From: Candidatus Acidiflorens stordalenmirensis
GTDB taxonomy: Bacteria; Acidobacteriota; Terriglobia; Terriglobales; Acidobacteriaceae
DNA: 46,025 nt
Assembly (NCBI GenBank): GCA_003139995.1
Contig: PLIC01000064.1
Coordinates: forward strand, 1-46,025
Direction of reading: 5' to 3'
Made by a program: the position numbers and the translations under genes. Below, one piece after another: positions 8,551 to 16,489 of the stretch. The number at the start of each line of letters is the position of its first letter. The first letter of the stretch is position 1. The notes under the pieces are model-generated. The model had not been told where the DNA came from. It saw only the letters and a program-made list of their open reading frames with translations, and did no database searches.

Positions 8551-9639
8551 TTACGTGGAGGCAGGGAAGATTGTCAAACGAGCGGCATCGGGAAAATAGT
8601 GGCGTTGGAAGTAAAGCGCGACGTTGACCAGCATAATCATCACGGGCACTTCGACCAGGGGTCCGATGACGGCGGCGAACGCAGCTCCGGAGTTAATGCC
8701 GAAAACGGAAACTGCGACCGCAATCGCGAGTTCAAAGTTATTCGAGGCTGCGGTGAAGGAGAGCGTGGCCGTTTTCGAGTAGTCGGCGCCGAGTTTCTTC
8801 CCCATATAAAACGAAACCAGGAACATCACGACGAAGTAGATCAACAGCGGCGCCGCGATTCGCAGCACATCGAGCGGGAGCCGAACGATGTAAGCGCCCT
8901 TGAGCGAGAACATCACCACAATCGTGAACAGCAAAGCAATCAGCGTGAGCGGGCTTACGCGGGGAACGAAAATACGCTCATACCACTCGCGCCCTCGAAC
9001 CCGAAGCAGCACCGTGCGAGTTACGAACCCAGCCAGAAAAGGAATGCCAAGATAAACAAAAACGCTCTTTGCGATTTCCCCGATGGAGACATGGACAATA
9101 GCACCGTGGAGGCCGAGTTTTGCGGGAAGAACCGTGATGAAGAGCCAGGCGTACGGCGAGTAGAAGAACACCTGGAACAAGGAATTGAAGGCAACCAGGC
9201 CGGCAGCATATTCGGTATCGCCGCTGGCCAGTTCGTTCCAGACGATGACCATCGCAATGCAGCGAGCCAGGCCGATCATGATGAGTCCAGCCATGTATTC
9301 GGGGTAGCCGCGCAAAAACACGACGGCCAAGGCAAACATCAGGATCGGGCCCACCACCCAGTTCTGGATGAGGGATAGACCGAGCACACGTTTGTTGCGA
9401 AAAACCTCGTGCAGTTTCTCATACCGCACCTTGGTGAACGGCGGATACATCATGACGATGAGTCCCACCGCAATCGGAATCGAAGTTGTGCCGATGCTGA
9501 AGCGATTCAGGAAAGGCACGATTCCCGGCAGTCGCCATCCCAAGGAGACCCCGATGACCATGGCGGCGAAGATCCACGCGGTTAGATAGCGGTCAAAAAA
9601 GCTGAGACGGCGGGATGGCTTCATCGTTGCTATGGTCAC
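8551..9639 (-). CDS. acr3: Arsenite efflux permease, ACR3 family
   Basis: A 362-residue, roughly ten-helix membrane protein of the bile/arsenite/riboflavin transporter superfamily. Family marks are [15 protein letters not shown] with the essential Cys127 in helix 4, and [16 protein letters not shown] with the conserved Glu in helix 9. It exports arsenite made by the ArsC encoded just before it. The ATG overlaps the arsC stop (ATGA, 9636-9639), so translation is probably coupled. An alternative start at Met6 (9624) is possible. Confidence 0.95.
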   Translation of the reverse strand: MTIATMKPSRRLSFFDRYLTAWIFAAMVIGVSLGWRLPGIVPFLNRFSIGTTSIPIAVGLIVMMYPPFTKVRYEKLHEVFRNKRVLGLSLIQNWVVGPILMFALAVVFLRGYPEYMAGLIMIGLARCIAMVIVWNELASGDTEYAAGLVAFNSLFQVFFYSPYAWLFITVLPAKLGLHGAIVHVSIGEIAKSVFVYLGIPFLAGFVTRTVLLRVRGREWYERIFVPRVSPLTLIALLFTIVVMFSLKGAYIVRLPLDVLRIAAPLLIYFVVMFLVSFYMGKKLGADYSKTATLSFTAASNNFELAIAVAVSVFGINSGAAFAAVIGPLVEVPVMIMLVNVALYFQRHYFPDAARLTIFPAST

Positions 9640-10139
9640 TGTCCTTGCCGCCCGATGCGATCCACTTCTTTCTTCAGCGCGAGGCGATCAAGGGCTGCCA
9701 AAGGAAGCGCGAGAAACAAACTGATTCGCCGGTCAAGAATAAAAAACGCATCGCGGAAGGCGCGATCGATTTCGGCGGAGTCTCCGTGAACGGCGGCAGG
9801 ATCGGGAACTCCCCAGTGCGCAGTCATGGGCTGTCCCGGCCACAGCGGGCAGGTTTCCTTGGCGGCGTTGTCGCAAACCGTGAAGACGAAGTGCATCGCG
9901 GGAGCGCCGGGTCGCCCGAATTCGTTCCAGTTCTTACTGCGCAGGCCGATTGTGGATATGCGGGCCATCTCAAGCTGCTTCAAAGCCTCGGGGCGAACCG
10001 CTCCCGAAGGATGGCTTCCTGCGCTGTAGGCCGTGAAGACGGGCTTTCCTTGGTGGTTGAGGATCGCTTCGGCCATGATCGAGCGCGCCGAGTTTCCCGT
10101 GCACAGGAACAGAACGTTGTAGTGAGCTTCCATGGTCAC
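9636..10139 (-). CDS. arsC: Arsenate reductase, low-molecular-weight phosphatase type
   Basis: A 167-residue protein with the LMW-PTPase P-loop C13-TGNSAR-S near the N-terminus, and two further cysteines in [16 protein letters not shown] (C89, C97). These three cysteines form the reduction relay of thioredoxin-coupled ArsC enzymes, which convert arsenate to arsenite in the cytoplasm. The C-terminal 25 residues are longer than usual. Start and stop overlap the neighbours by ATGA on both sides (10136-10139 and 9636-9639), placing it firmly in the ars operon. Confidence 0.95.
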   Translation of the reverse strand: MTMEAHYNVLFLCTGNSARSIMAEAILNHQGKPVFTAYSAGSHPSGAVRPEALKQLEMARISTIGLRSKNWNEFGRPGAPAMHFVFTVCDNAAKETCPLWPGQPMTAHWGVPDPAAVHGDSAEIDRAFRDAFFILDRRISLFLALPLAALDRLALKKEVDRIGRQGQ

Positions 10140-10981
10140 CGTTTCGGTTTCACCGCGCGTACAAAGGCGCTCATGAACTTTCCATCGACCTGCGCCGCGA
10201 TCGCATCCACGTCAATGCCCGATGAGGAGAGAAACTCGCGTGCGTCCTCAACCCGATAAATTCGTGTCGGCTCAATCTCGATTTGCTCGAATCCGGCGGT
10301 GGCCAGCTTGCCGCGATATTCCTTTTCGTCCAGAGCGCCGGCGATGCAACCGACCCACGCCAACACACTCTGACGGACCTCGGGGGCGATTTCCCCGCGC
10401 GTGACCACGTCCGAAACAGCGAATCGTCCACCTGGTTTGAGCACGCGGAACGCGTCGCCGAGCACGCGGTCTTTGTCGGCGGAAAGATTGATCACGCAGT
10501 TGGAAATGACGACATCGACCGTGTTGTCGGGCAGCGGGATGCTTTCGATTTCGCCCTTCAGGAATTCGACGTTCTCCGCTCCCGCCCTGCGCTTGTTTTC
10601 GTTCGCCAGCGCAAGCATTTCGTCCGTCATGTCGAGGCCGTAGGCCTTGCCGGTAGGCCCGACGCGCCGAGCCGAGAGCAGCACGTCAATGCCGCCGCCC
10701 GAACCCAGATCAAGCACCGTCTCGCCGGGATTTAGCTGTGCAAGCGCGGTTGGGTTGCCGCATCCAAGCGAGGCCAGCAGCGCCTCTTCGGGGATCTGTC
10801 CGGCCTGCGACGCGTCGTACAGATTCGAAGTGATCGGATCGCACGACAGTCCGCTGGCCGCCGCCGCGCCGCAGCAACTGCTGCTGCCGCCGCTTGTGAC
10901 GCGCAAGGCCGCTTGTCCGTATTTTTCTTTTACGACTTCCTTGATTTTGATATTCACGATATCGACATTGGCATCGGGCAT
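10136..10981 (-). CDS. arsM: Arsenite S-adenosylmethionine methyltransferase
   Basis: A 281-residue class I methyltransferase. The SAM-binding loop is VLDLGSGGGIDVLLSAR. The cysteines expected to hold As(III) are present: C47 in SCDPIT, C162 in VISNCVINLS and C212 in WVGCIAGALDE. The 50-residue spacing of the last two matches characterised ArsM enzymes. The N-terminus also has a Cys pair (SSSCCGA, C36-C37). It methylates arsenite to volatile or less toxic species. It starts 11 bp after arsR behind a good AGGAG, and its stop overlaps the arsC start. Confidence 0.95.
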   Translation of the reverse strand: MPDANVDIVNIKIKEVVKEKYGQAALRVTSGGSSSCCGAAAASGLSCDPITSNLYDASQAGQIPEEALLASLGCGNPTALAQLNPGETVLDLGSGGGIDVLLSARRVGPTGKAYGLDMTDEMLALANENKRRAGAENVEFLKGEIESIPLPDNTVDVVISNCVINLSADKDRVLGDAFRVLKPGGRFAVSDVVTRGEIAPEVRQSVLAWVGCIAGALDEKEYRGKLATAGFEQIEIEPTRIYRVEDAREFLSSSGIDVDAIAAQVDGKFMSAFVRAVKPKR

Positions 10982-10992
10982 GATGGTTTCTC

Positions 10993-11355
10993 CTATTTAC
11001 AGAATTGGACGAGGTCTTGCGCCTTAAGCGCCTTGTTCCGAGTGCAGCACTCGGCGTAAAGAAATTGCAGGATTTCGCGCAGCGCTTCCGTGTTGGCGGT
11101 GTAACGCAGAAACGTGCCCTTGCGCTCGACCTGCACAAGGTCTTCGTTCTTGAGCTTGTCGAGATGGTGAGAAAGCGTGGAGCCGGGGATGTCGAGATCG
11201 TCCTGAATCTCGCTAACTACCAGGCCCTCGGGATGCGCGGTGAGCAGCAATTGCATAATGCGCAGTCGCGGCTCGGTGCCCATGGCGGAAAACATGTCGG
11301 CATAGCGGGCGACACGTTCGCTGTTCTTTCGGGCTTTGCTGGCGGCGCTGACCAT
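10993..11355 (-). CDS. arsR: ArsR/SmtB-family arsenic-responsive repressor
   Basis: A 120-residue winged helix protein with recognition helix STLSHHLDKLKNEDLV and wing VERKGTFLRY. It lacks the CVC metal site in the alpha-3 helix (the segment reads LVVSEIQDDL). Instead it has C103-C104 and C119 at the C-terminus, as in the Acidithiobacillus-type ArsR proteins that bind As(III) there. It should repress its own operon (arsR-arsM-arsC-acr3). There is no ribosome site before the ATG. The promoter lies so close that the transcript probably begins at the start codon. Confidence 0.94.
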   Translation of the reverse strand: MVSAASKARKNSERVARYADMFSAMGTEPRLRIMQLLLTAHPEGLVVSEIQDDLDIPGSTLSHHLDKLKNEDLVQVERKGTFLRYTANTEALREILQFLYAECCTRNKALKAQDLVQFCK

Positions 11356-11390
11356 AATTCGATAATACTAGAAATATAGATAACGGTCAA
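11356..11390 (-). promoter_or_regulatory. ars operon promoter and probable ArsR operator; leaderless start
   Basis: Read on the minus strand: TTGACC (11385-11390), a 17-bp spacer, TATTAT (11362-11367), then six bases and the arsR ATG. A start of transcription seven bases past the -10 box falls on the A of ATG (11355). The spacer and -10 hold an imperfect palindrome around a central CTAG (ATCTATATTT / TATTATCGAA, 6 of 10 positions matching). Its position suits repression by ArsR. Confidence 0.7.
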
Positions 11391-11544
11391 GAGCGAAGAA
11401 AAGAACGGCTGTGTCCCCGCCGCCCGGGCCGAAGCGTGGCTACGCCCAATGAAGACGAAAGGGAAGCCGGCGCCGGGAGAGCGTCGCAAGTTATAATTCC
11501 GGCTCGCGCATGACCGCTGCCGCGGCGGAGAGCAAGAAAACCAT

Positions 11545-12300
11545 ATGGCGCACCTCTACGTTGGCACCTCCGGATGGGCTTATCCGACATGGAGGCCTGA
11601 TTTCTATCCGGAGAAACTTGCACAGAAGAAATTTCTAAATTTCTACGCATCGAAACTGAACGCCGTCGAAGTCAACTACACCTTCCGCCAGTTGGTAAAA
11701 GAGACGACCGTGCAGAACTGGATCGCCGAAACGCCCAAGCATTTCCGCTTCAGCATCAAAGCGCACCAGTCGCTCACGCACATCAAGCGGTTGAAGGGCG
11801 CGGAAGAATCCTTGGCGCGGTTTCTCGCCACGCTGAAGGCTTTGGCGCGCGCCGGGCGGCTGGGCCCGCTGCTCTTTCAACTGCCACCGAATTTCAAAGC
11901 GGACCAGGCGGTACTCTCCGCATTTCTGAAACGCTTGCCGCGAAGTGTGCGCGCGGCGTTTGAGTTCCGCCACGAATCGTGGTTTGCCGACCCCACGTTC
12001 ACGGATGCCACATGCGACACGCTGCGCGAGCACAACATCGCGCTCTGCGTGGCCGAAACGGAAGACCGGGGCACTCCCGATGTAGTCACCGCCGACTACG
12101 CTTACTACCGCTACCGCAAGTCCACTTACACGGCCCAGGAACGCAAGACGATCGTCGCTCGCATTCGCGAGAATCTCGCTGCCGGCCGCGATGTGTTCGC
12201 GTACTTCAAGCACGAAGAGACTCCGGAAGGCGCGCTGTACGCAGTGGATTTGCTGCGAGCGGGCGAGGCGAGGACGCAGAAAGCAACCCTCAGGCGCTAA
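11545..12300 (+). CDS. DUF72 (YecE-like) TIM-barrel protein
   Basis: A 251-residue protein with the DUF72 landmarks YVGTSGWAYPTW at the N-terminus, NAVEVNYTF, FRFSIKAHQSLTH, GPLLFQLPPNF and FEFRHESWF. The family has a TIM-barrel-like fold and no generally agreed biochemical role. Nearby genes give no hint: it stands alone between the divergent ars operon and the recombinase pair. Length and motif order are normal for the family. Confidence 0.92.
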   Translation: MAHLYVGTSGWAYPTWRPDFYPEKLAQKKFLNFYASKLNAVEVNYTFRQLVKETTVQNWIAETPKHFRFSIKAHQSLTHIKRLKGAEESLARFLATLKALARAGRLGPLLFQLPPNFKADQAVLSAFLKRLPRSVRAAFEFRHESWFADPTFTDATCDTLREHNIALCVAETEDRGTPDVVTADYAYYRYRKSTYTAQERKTIVARIRENLAAGRDVFAYFKHEETPEGALYAVDLLRAGEARTQKATLRR

Positions 12301-12331
12301 AGCGCGGGCACATTTCCAATGGACTCAACGG

Positions 12332-12347
12332 CACGACTGAAGTCGTG
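12332..12347. repeat. Palindromic dispersed repeat (GACTGAAGTC type)
   Basis: CACGACTGAAGTCGTG is a perfect 7-bp stem around GA, followed by ACCTTCCCAAAAC. The copy at 22316-22335 has the same architecture and a similar flank (CCCTTCAAAAC). It lies in the 163-bp gap after the DUF72 gene and may act as a terminator or be a REP-like element. Confidence 0.6.
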
Positions 12348-12463
12348 ACCTTCCCAAAACCCGCTTCAGTTCGAGTTTCTGCGCAGACTGCTAGGCAGGC
12401 TCAATTAAGCCCGCATCCTGCTCGTTACTTTTCGGGTTCTGCCTGACATCCCATACTCATCTC

Positions 12464-13405
12464 ATGGCTTCGGATGCCAACGCGCGGACGCTTTCTGCGT
12501 TTCTCGACTATCTGCGAGTGGAGCGCGGGTCGGCGAAGTTGACGATTGCCGCTTACACGAGCGATCTGGCGCAGTTCGCGGAGTTTCTGGAGAAGCGCCA
12601 CGTGATTCTGAGCGGAGCGCGGCGGGACGATGTGCGCGAATACATCCAGGAATTATTTTCGAATGCGCTCGACGGGCGCTCGGTGGGGAGGAAGCTTTCG
12701 GCCATCCGGCATCTTTACCGGCATTTGCTGCTCGATGGAAAGATCGACAAGGATCCGACGCTGAACATCGACTTGCCGAAACAGTGGAAGGTGCTGCCCA
12801 AGGCGCTGAGCCGCGATGAAGTTGGCGCGATGCTGGTCGAAACGAAGCCGCGAAATGAAACGCCACGCGCTCATGCTCTCGCGCTCCGCGATCACGCCGT
12901 GCTGGAGCTTCTTTATGCCGGGGGCGTGCGTGTCTCGGAAGTTGCCGACGCGCGGCTCGAAGACTTGAAGCTGGAAATGGGATACATGCTGGTGCGCGGC
13001 AAGGGCGATAAAGAGCGGATGGTGCCGCTCGGAGTGCCGGCCCAGCGAGCATTACAGCAATACTTGAAAAGCAGCAGGGAAGTGATTGCTAAGAAAAGAA
13101 CTTCGCCGCTTTTGTTTCTGGGCACGGGAGGCCGGCGGCTGACGCGTCAGCGCCTGTGGCAGTTGGTGGGCAAAGCGGGGCTTGCTTCCGGACTTCCTGC
13201 TGGACGACACGCCAGTCCGCACATGCTGCGTCACTCCTGCGCGACGCACATGGTGGAGAATGGCGCCGATCTCCGGACAGTGCAGACTATCCTCGGGCAC
13301 GCCGACATTTCGACCACGCAGATTTATACGCACGTTGCGCTCGACCGGCTGAAGAGCGTGTACGCGAAGCATCATCCGCGGGCGAAGGCGAGGAACAATT
13401 TGTAA
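12464..13405 (+). CDS. xerD: Tyrosine site-specific recombinase, XerC/XerD type (first copy)
   Basis: A 313-residue recombinase with an N-terminal SAM-like core-binding domain (about 5-90) and a catalytic domain. All active-site groups are visible: R156 in GGVRVSEV, K in RGKGDKERM, H-x-x-R in HMLRHSCATH, H in LGHADISTTQ and the nucleophile Y288 in IYTHV. The length is typical of XerC/XerD, which resolve chromosome dimers at dif. The choice between XerC and XerD is uncertain; a second copy follows after a hairpin. No dif site, integron or phage gene was recognised beside it, so a chromosomal Xer role is likelier than a mobile integrase. Confidence 0.9.
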   Translation: MASDANARTLSAFLDYLRVERGSAKLTIAAYTSDLAQFAEFLEKRHVILSGARRDDVREYIQELFSNALDGRSVGRKLSAIRHLYRHLLLDGKIDKDPTLNIDLPKQWKVLPKALSRDEVGAMLVETKPRNETPRAHALALRDHAVLELLYAGGVRVSEVADARLEDLKLEMGYMLVRGKGDKERMVPLGVPAQRALQQYLKSSREVIAKKRTSPLLFLGTGGRRLTRQRLWQLVGKAGLASGLPAGRHASPHMLRHSCATHMVENGADLRTVQTILGHADISTTQIYTHVALDRLKSVYAKHHPRAKARNNL

Positions 13406-13503
13406 TTTGGTAATCGGGTAATTTGGGAATTTGAAAACCAGATCGAGGGCGAGACGCCGAGTGCGGCACGGAGCCGGTTTTCAAATTACCGGATTACAAA
13501 TTA
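13403..13503. repeat. Long imperfect hairpin between the two recombinase genes
   Basis: AATTTGAAAACC (13428-13439) and GGTTTTCAAATT (13476-13487) are perfect inverted arms 36 bp apart. Outside them, TAATTTGGTAATCGGG (left) pairs almost fully with CCGGATTACAAATTA (right). The left arm has an extra 8-nt GGAATTTG-type duplication. The left arm overlaps the stop codon of the first recombinase gene. It resembles a REP/BIME-type extragenic element; a regulatory or terminator role is possible. Confidence 0.75.
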
Positions 13504-13561
13504 CTCAATTGCCAATCTTCTCCGTGGATCTGTGTCGCTGCGCCGGGTGTTCTTTGAGCTC

Positions 13562-14503
13562 ATGAACGAAGCTGCCAACAATACGCGCACTATCGTCGAA
13601 TGCGCTACCGACGACTTCCTGCGGCACTTGCGGGAGCGGAATGCCTCGGCGCACACGATCAAGGCTTACACCGGAGACCTCGACAACTTTGCCGCTTACA
13701 TAGGTCCGAGAATGGGCTCGCGCGATTGGAAGACGATCGACCACATTGCGGTCCGCGGCTTCCTCTCGCATCTGTACGACAAAGGGTTGAGCAAGACTTC
13801 CGTCGCCCGCGCGCTGGCAGCGGTGCGGTCGCTTTATCGCTGGCTGGCGCAGGAAGGCGTGGTCGAGCAGAATCCGGCGAAGCTGGTTTCCACTCCACGG
13901 CTGCCGAAGAAACTGCCGCGCGTTCCGACGATTGAGGAAATGAATTTCGTGCTCGACGGCAAAATGCCGGAGGTGGCATCGTTTCCGGAGCGCGATCGTC
14001 TGCTGCTCGAACTGCTCTACGGCTGCGGCATTCGCAACTCGGAGCTGGTCGGCATCAATCTCGACGACATCAGCCTGAACAACGAGGCCATTCTGATTCG
14101 CGGAAAAGGGAAGAAGGAGCGCTACGTCCCGTTCGGAGGCTCGGCGCTCGCTGCGCTTGCCGTTTACCTGCCGTGGAGGCAACAACTGCTTGCGACGCTG
14201 AAGAACACGCCGGGAAAGTTCATGCCCGCGCTGCTCGTCAACCAGCGCGGCGGGCGGCTTACGACGCGCAGCGTAGGACGCATCGTCAAGCGCATCGCGG
14301 TGGCCAAGGGACTGTCGCCCGAGGTTCATCCGCATACGCTGCGTCACGCCTTCGGCACGCACATGCTGGAAGAGGGAGCGGATTTGCGCGCCATCCAGGA
14401 ACTGCTCGGGCATGAGCGCCTGGCGACCACGCAACGCTACACGCAGCTCTCGGTTAAGCACGTGATGAACGTTTACGATCAGACCCACCCGCGAGCGAAG
14501 TGA
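13562..14503 (+). CDS. xerC: Tyrosine site-specific recombinase, XerC/XerD type (second copy)
   Basis: A 313-residue recombinase from the ATG at 13562; an in-frame GTG at 13532 would add ten residues. Catalytic residues are R158 in [10 protein letters not shown] in [31 protein letters not shown] and Y293 in RYTQLS. The N-terminal domain ([20 protein letters not shown]) is a normal core-binding domain. The [14 protein letters not shown]-type spacing and AFGTHML look slightly closer to XerC, hence the label, but this is a guess. Together with the preceding gene it could form the XerCD pair, which is unusual because the two are usually unlinked. Confidence 0.88.
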   Translation: MNEAANNTRTIVECATDDFLRHLRERNASAHTIKAYTGDLDNFAAYIGPRMGSRDWKTIDHIAVRGFLSHLYDKGLSKTSVARALAAVRSLYRWLAQEGVVEQNPAKLVSTPRLPKKLPRVPTIEEMNFVLDGKMPEVASFPERDRLLLELLYGCGIRNSELVGINLDDISLNNEAILIRGKGKKERYVPFGGSALAALAVYLPWRQQLLATLKNTPGKFMPALLVNQRGGRLTTRSVGRIVKRIAVAKGLSPEVHPHTLRHAFGTHMLEEGADLRAIQELLGHERLATTQRYTQLSVKHVMNVYDQTHPRAK

Positions 14504-14605
14504 CAGCAAAATTAAGAGGACTTAACGTGACCGGCTTTCCTTGCGCGTTGCTCCCCTGGCGTGAGATAGTACCCCGTTCTAGACCTTTGACCAGCTAACG
14601 GTGAC

Positions 14606-15220
14606 ATGATCCGCTTCATTCCGCGCGAGACCAAGTTTTTCGATTTGTTTGCCGAGCTTTCGACCAGCATGAACGAGGGTGCGCGCTTGCTGCGCAGCAT
14701 TCTGGAAGATCCCCACGACCTGGAAGCCCGCGTCGAACAGATGCAAGCCATCGAGCATCGGGGCGACAAAGCGATCCACGCCATCATGACCAAGCTGAAC
14801 CAGAGCTTTATTACGCCTTTCGACCGCGAAGATATTCATCATCTGGCGTCGTCGCTGGATGACGTTCTCGACTTCATGAATACGGCGGCCACGCGCCTGG
14901 TGATGTACAAAATCACGCAGCCAACGGCGGCGGCGGCGGAGCTGGCGGGAATCCTCGTGCTGCAAAGCGAAGAACTGGCACTCGGCGTTTCGCTGCTCGA
15001 GAAAAATGGCAAGGTGATGCAGCACTGCGACGAAATCAACCGGCTCGAGGACGATGCCGATCAAGTCAGCCGCAAGGCCATTGGGGAACTGTTCGAACAC
15101 GAGAAAGATCCCATCCAACTGATCAAGATGAAAGAACTCTATGAATTGCTCGAAACCGCAACCGACAAGGCCGAAGATGCGGCCAACGTATTGGAAGCGA
15201 TCGTGCTGAAGAGCGCATAG
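14606..15220 (+). CDS. DUF47/PhoU-like phosphate transport accessory protein
   Basis: A 204-residue, all-helical protein of the DUF47 (TIGR00153, PhoU-like) family. It begins MIRFIPRETKFFDLFAELS and carries the repeated E/D-rich helices that bind metal clusters: IEHRGDKAIH and INRLEDDADQVSR, with a final ETATDKAEDAANVLE. Such proteins sit next to Pit-type carriers and are thought to control or assist them in the cytoplasm. The pit gene follows after 45 bp on the same strand, so the two almost certainly form an operon. Confidence 0.93.
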   Translation: MIRFIPRETKFFDLFAELSTSMNEGARLLRSILEDPHDLEARVEQMQAIEHRGDKAIHAIMTKLNQSFITPFDREDIHHLASSLDDVLDFMNTAATRLVMYKITQPTAAAAELAGILVLQSEELALGVSLLEKNGKVMQHCDEINRLEDDADQVSRKAIGELFEHEKDPIQLIKMKELYELLETATDKAEDAANVLEAIVLKSA

Positions 15221-15265
15221 GTTCAGCCTTATCCCGATGCCACTGCCGCAAAGGAGCGAATCCAG

Positions 15266-16315
15266 GTGAACGCGGACGTTCTGCTGGTAGCGATTACGGT
15301 TCTGGTCGCTCTGATTTTCGACTTCTTCAATGGGTTTCACGACGCGGCCAACAGCATTGCCACGGTGGTCTCGACGCGTGTTCTCTCTCCCAAGCTGGCA
15401 GTTGTGTGGGCGGCTGTATTCAACTTCCTGGCCGCTTTTCTACTGGGCATCGCAGTGGCCAACACCATCGGCCGCGGCATGATTCGACTCGATGCCGTGG
15501 ATCAGTACGTGGTGCTGGCCGCGCTGTTCGGCGCCATTGTCTGGGATCTGCTGACGTGGTGGTGGGGGCTGCCCACATCCTCGTCGCACGCGTTGATTGG
15601 CGGATACGCTGGCGCCGCCATGACGCATGAGGCAATCCATGCCGGATGGCGTTCCGCTCCATCGGTGATAATCGCCGCCGGGTGGTACAAGACCCTGATC
15701 TTCATTGTGGTCGCGCCCATCATGGGACTGGTCATGGGCTTCACGTTCATGGTCGCCATTTATTGGCTGCTGAGGAACAGGGCGCCGCAACAGGTTGATA
15801 AGTGGTTCCGCAAGTTGCAACTGCTCTCGGCGGCCGCCTACAGCCTGGGGCACGGCGGCAACGACGCGCAAAAAACCATGGGTATCGTCGCCGGCGCTCT
15901 CTATACCGCGGGATTCATGAGCAAGGAAGACATGCTCGGCAACTGGGGACACCTGCACTGGCCCATCATCCTCGCCGCGAATGCCGCCATCGCCGGCGGA
16001 ACTTATTTCGGAGGCTGGCGCATCGTGCACACGATGGGGCAGAGGATCACGAAGCTGAAACCAGTTGGCGGTTTCTGCGCGGAGACCGCCGGGGCCATCA
16101 CTCTGTTTGCGACTGCCCTGGCCGGAATTCCAGTCAGCACGACGCACACCATTACCGGGGCCATTGTAGGCGTGGGCGCGGTCAACCGTTTATCGGCAGT
16201 GCGCTGGGGAGTTGCGACGCGGATTGTGTGGGCGTGGCTGGTCACCATTCCCGCGGCGGCGGTTATGTCCGGCGCGGCCTTCTGCTTGATCCGGGTTTTT
16301 CTGCGGCAGGCGTGA
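15266..16315 (+). CDS. pit: Low-affinity inorganic phosphate transporter, Pit family
   Basis: A 349-residue membrane protein starting at GTG 15266 behind AAGGAGCG. The two inverted PiT signatures are clear: FDFFNGFHDAANSIATVVSTRVLSP near the N-terminus and GHGGNDAQKTMGIVAGAL in the second half. GLPTSSSHALIGG and GIPVSTTHTITGAIVG are the paired half-helices that form the phosphate site. It imports metal-phosphate with protons or sodium. It is shorter than E. coli PitA (about 500 residues), lacking the long central loop, as is usual for Pit proteins paired with DUF47. Confidence 0.95.
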   Translation: MNADVLLVAITVLVALIFDFFNGFHDAANSIATVVSTRVLSPKLAVVWAAVFNFLAAFLLGIAVANTIGRGMIRLDAVDQYVVLAALFGAIVWDLLTWWWGLPTSSSHALIGGYAGAAMTHEAIHAGWRSAPSVIIAAGWYKTLIFIVVAPIMGLVMGFTFMVAIYWLLRNRAPQQVDKWFRKLQLLSAAAYSLGHGGNDAQKTMGIVAGALYTAGFMSKEDMLGNWGHLHWPIILAANAAIAGGTYFGGWRIVHTMGQRITKLKPVGGFCAETAGAITLFATALAGIPVSTTHTITGAIVGVGAVNRLSAVRWGVATRIVWAWLVTIPAAAVMSGAAFCLIRVFLRQA

Positions 16316-16384
16316 GTTTCCTGGGCGTGTGGATCGGGTCTTTTTTTCTGGCGTGTCCGCCGGGTCTCTGTGAAAAATAGGTCA

Positions 16385-16396
16385 TTACCCCGGTAA
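16385..16396. promoter_or_regulatory. Short palindrome upstream of the HD-GYP-like gene
   Basis: TTACCCCGGTAA is a perfect 5-bp inverted repeat with a 2-bp centre, about 95 bp before the next start codon. It could be a protein-binding site; nothing else supports a function. Confidence 0.25.
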
Positions 16397-16489
16397 CTTT
16401 GCACGGGCGCGCTATTGCTTCAACATGGCAAGAGGAGTTTTCTCGCTCACGCTAACGAAGCTGGACGATCGGGAATTTGGGAATTGAAG

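Noticed and set aside
12464-14503. Phage integrases or an integron
   Set aside because: No phage genes, attC-like sites or att duplications were seen, and both proteins have the short Xer length.
13505-14509. 334-codon minus-strand frame
   Set aside because: Mirror of the second recombinase gene, which has all catalytic residues.
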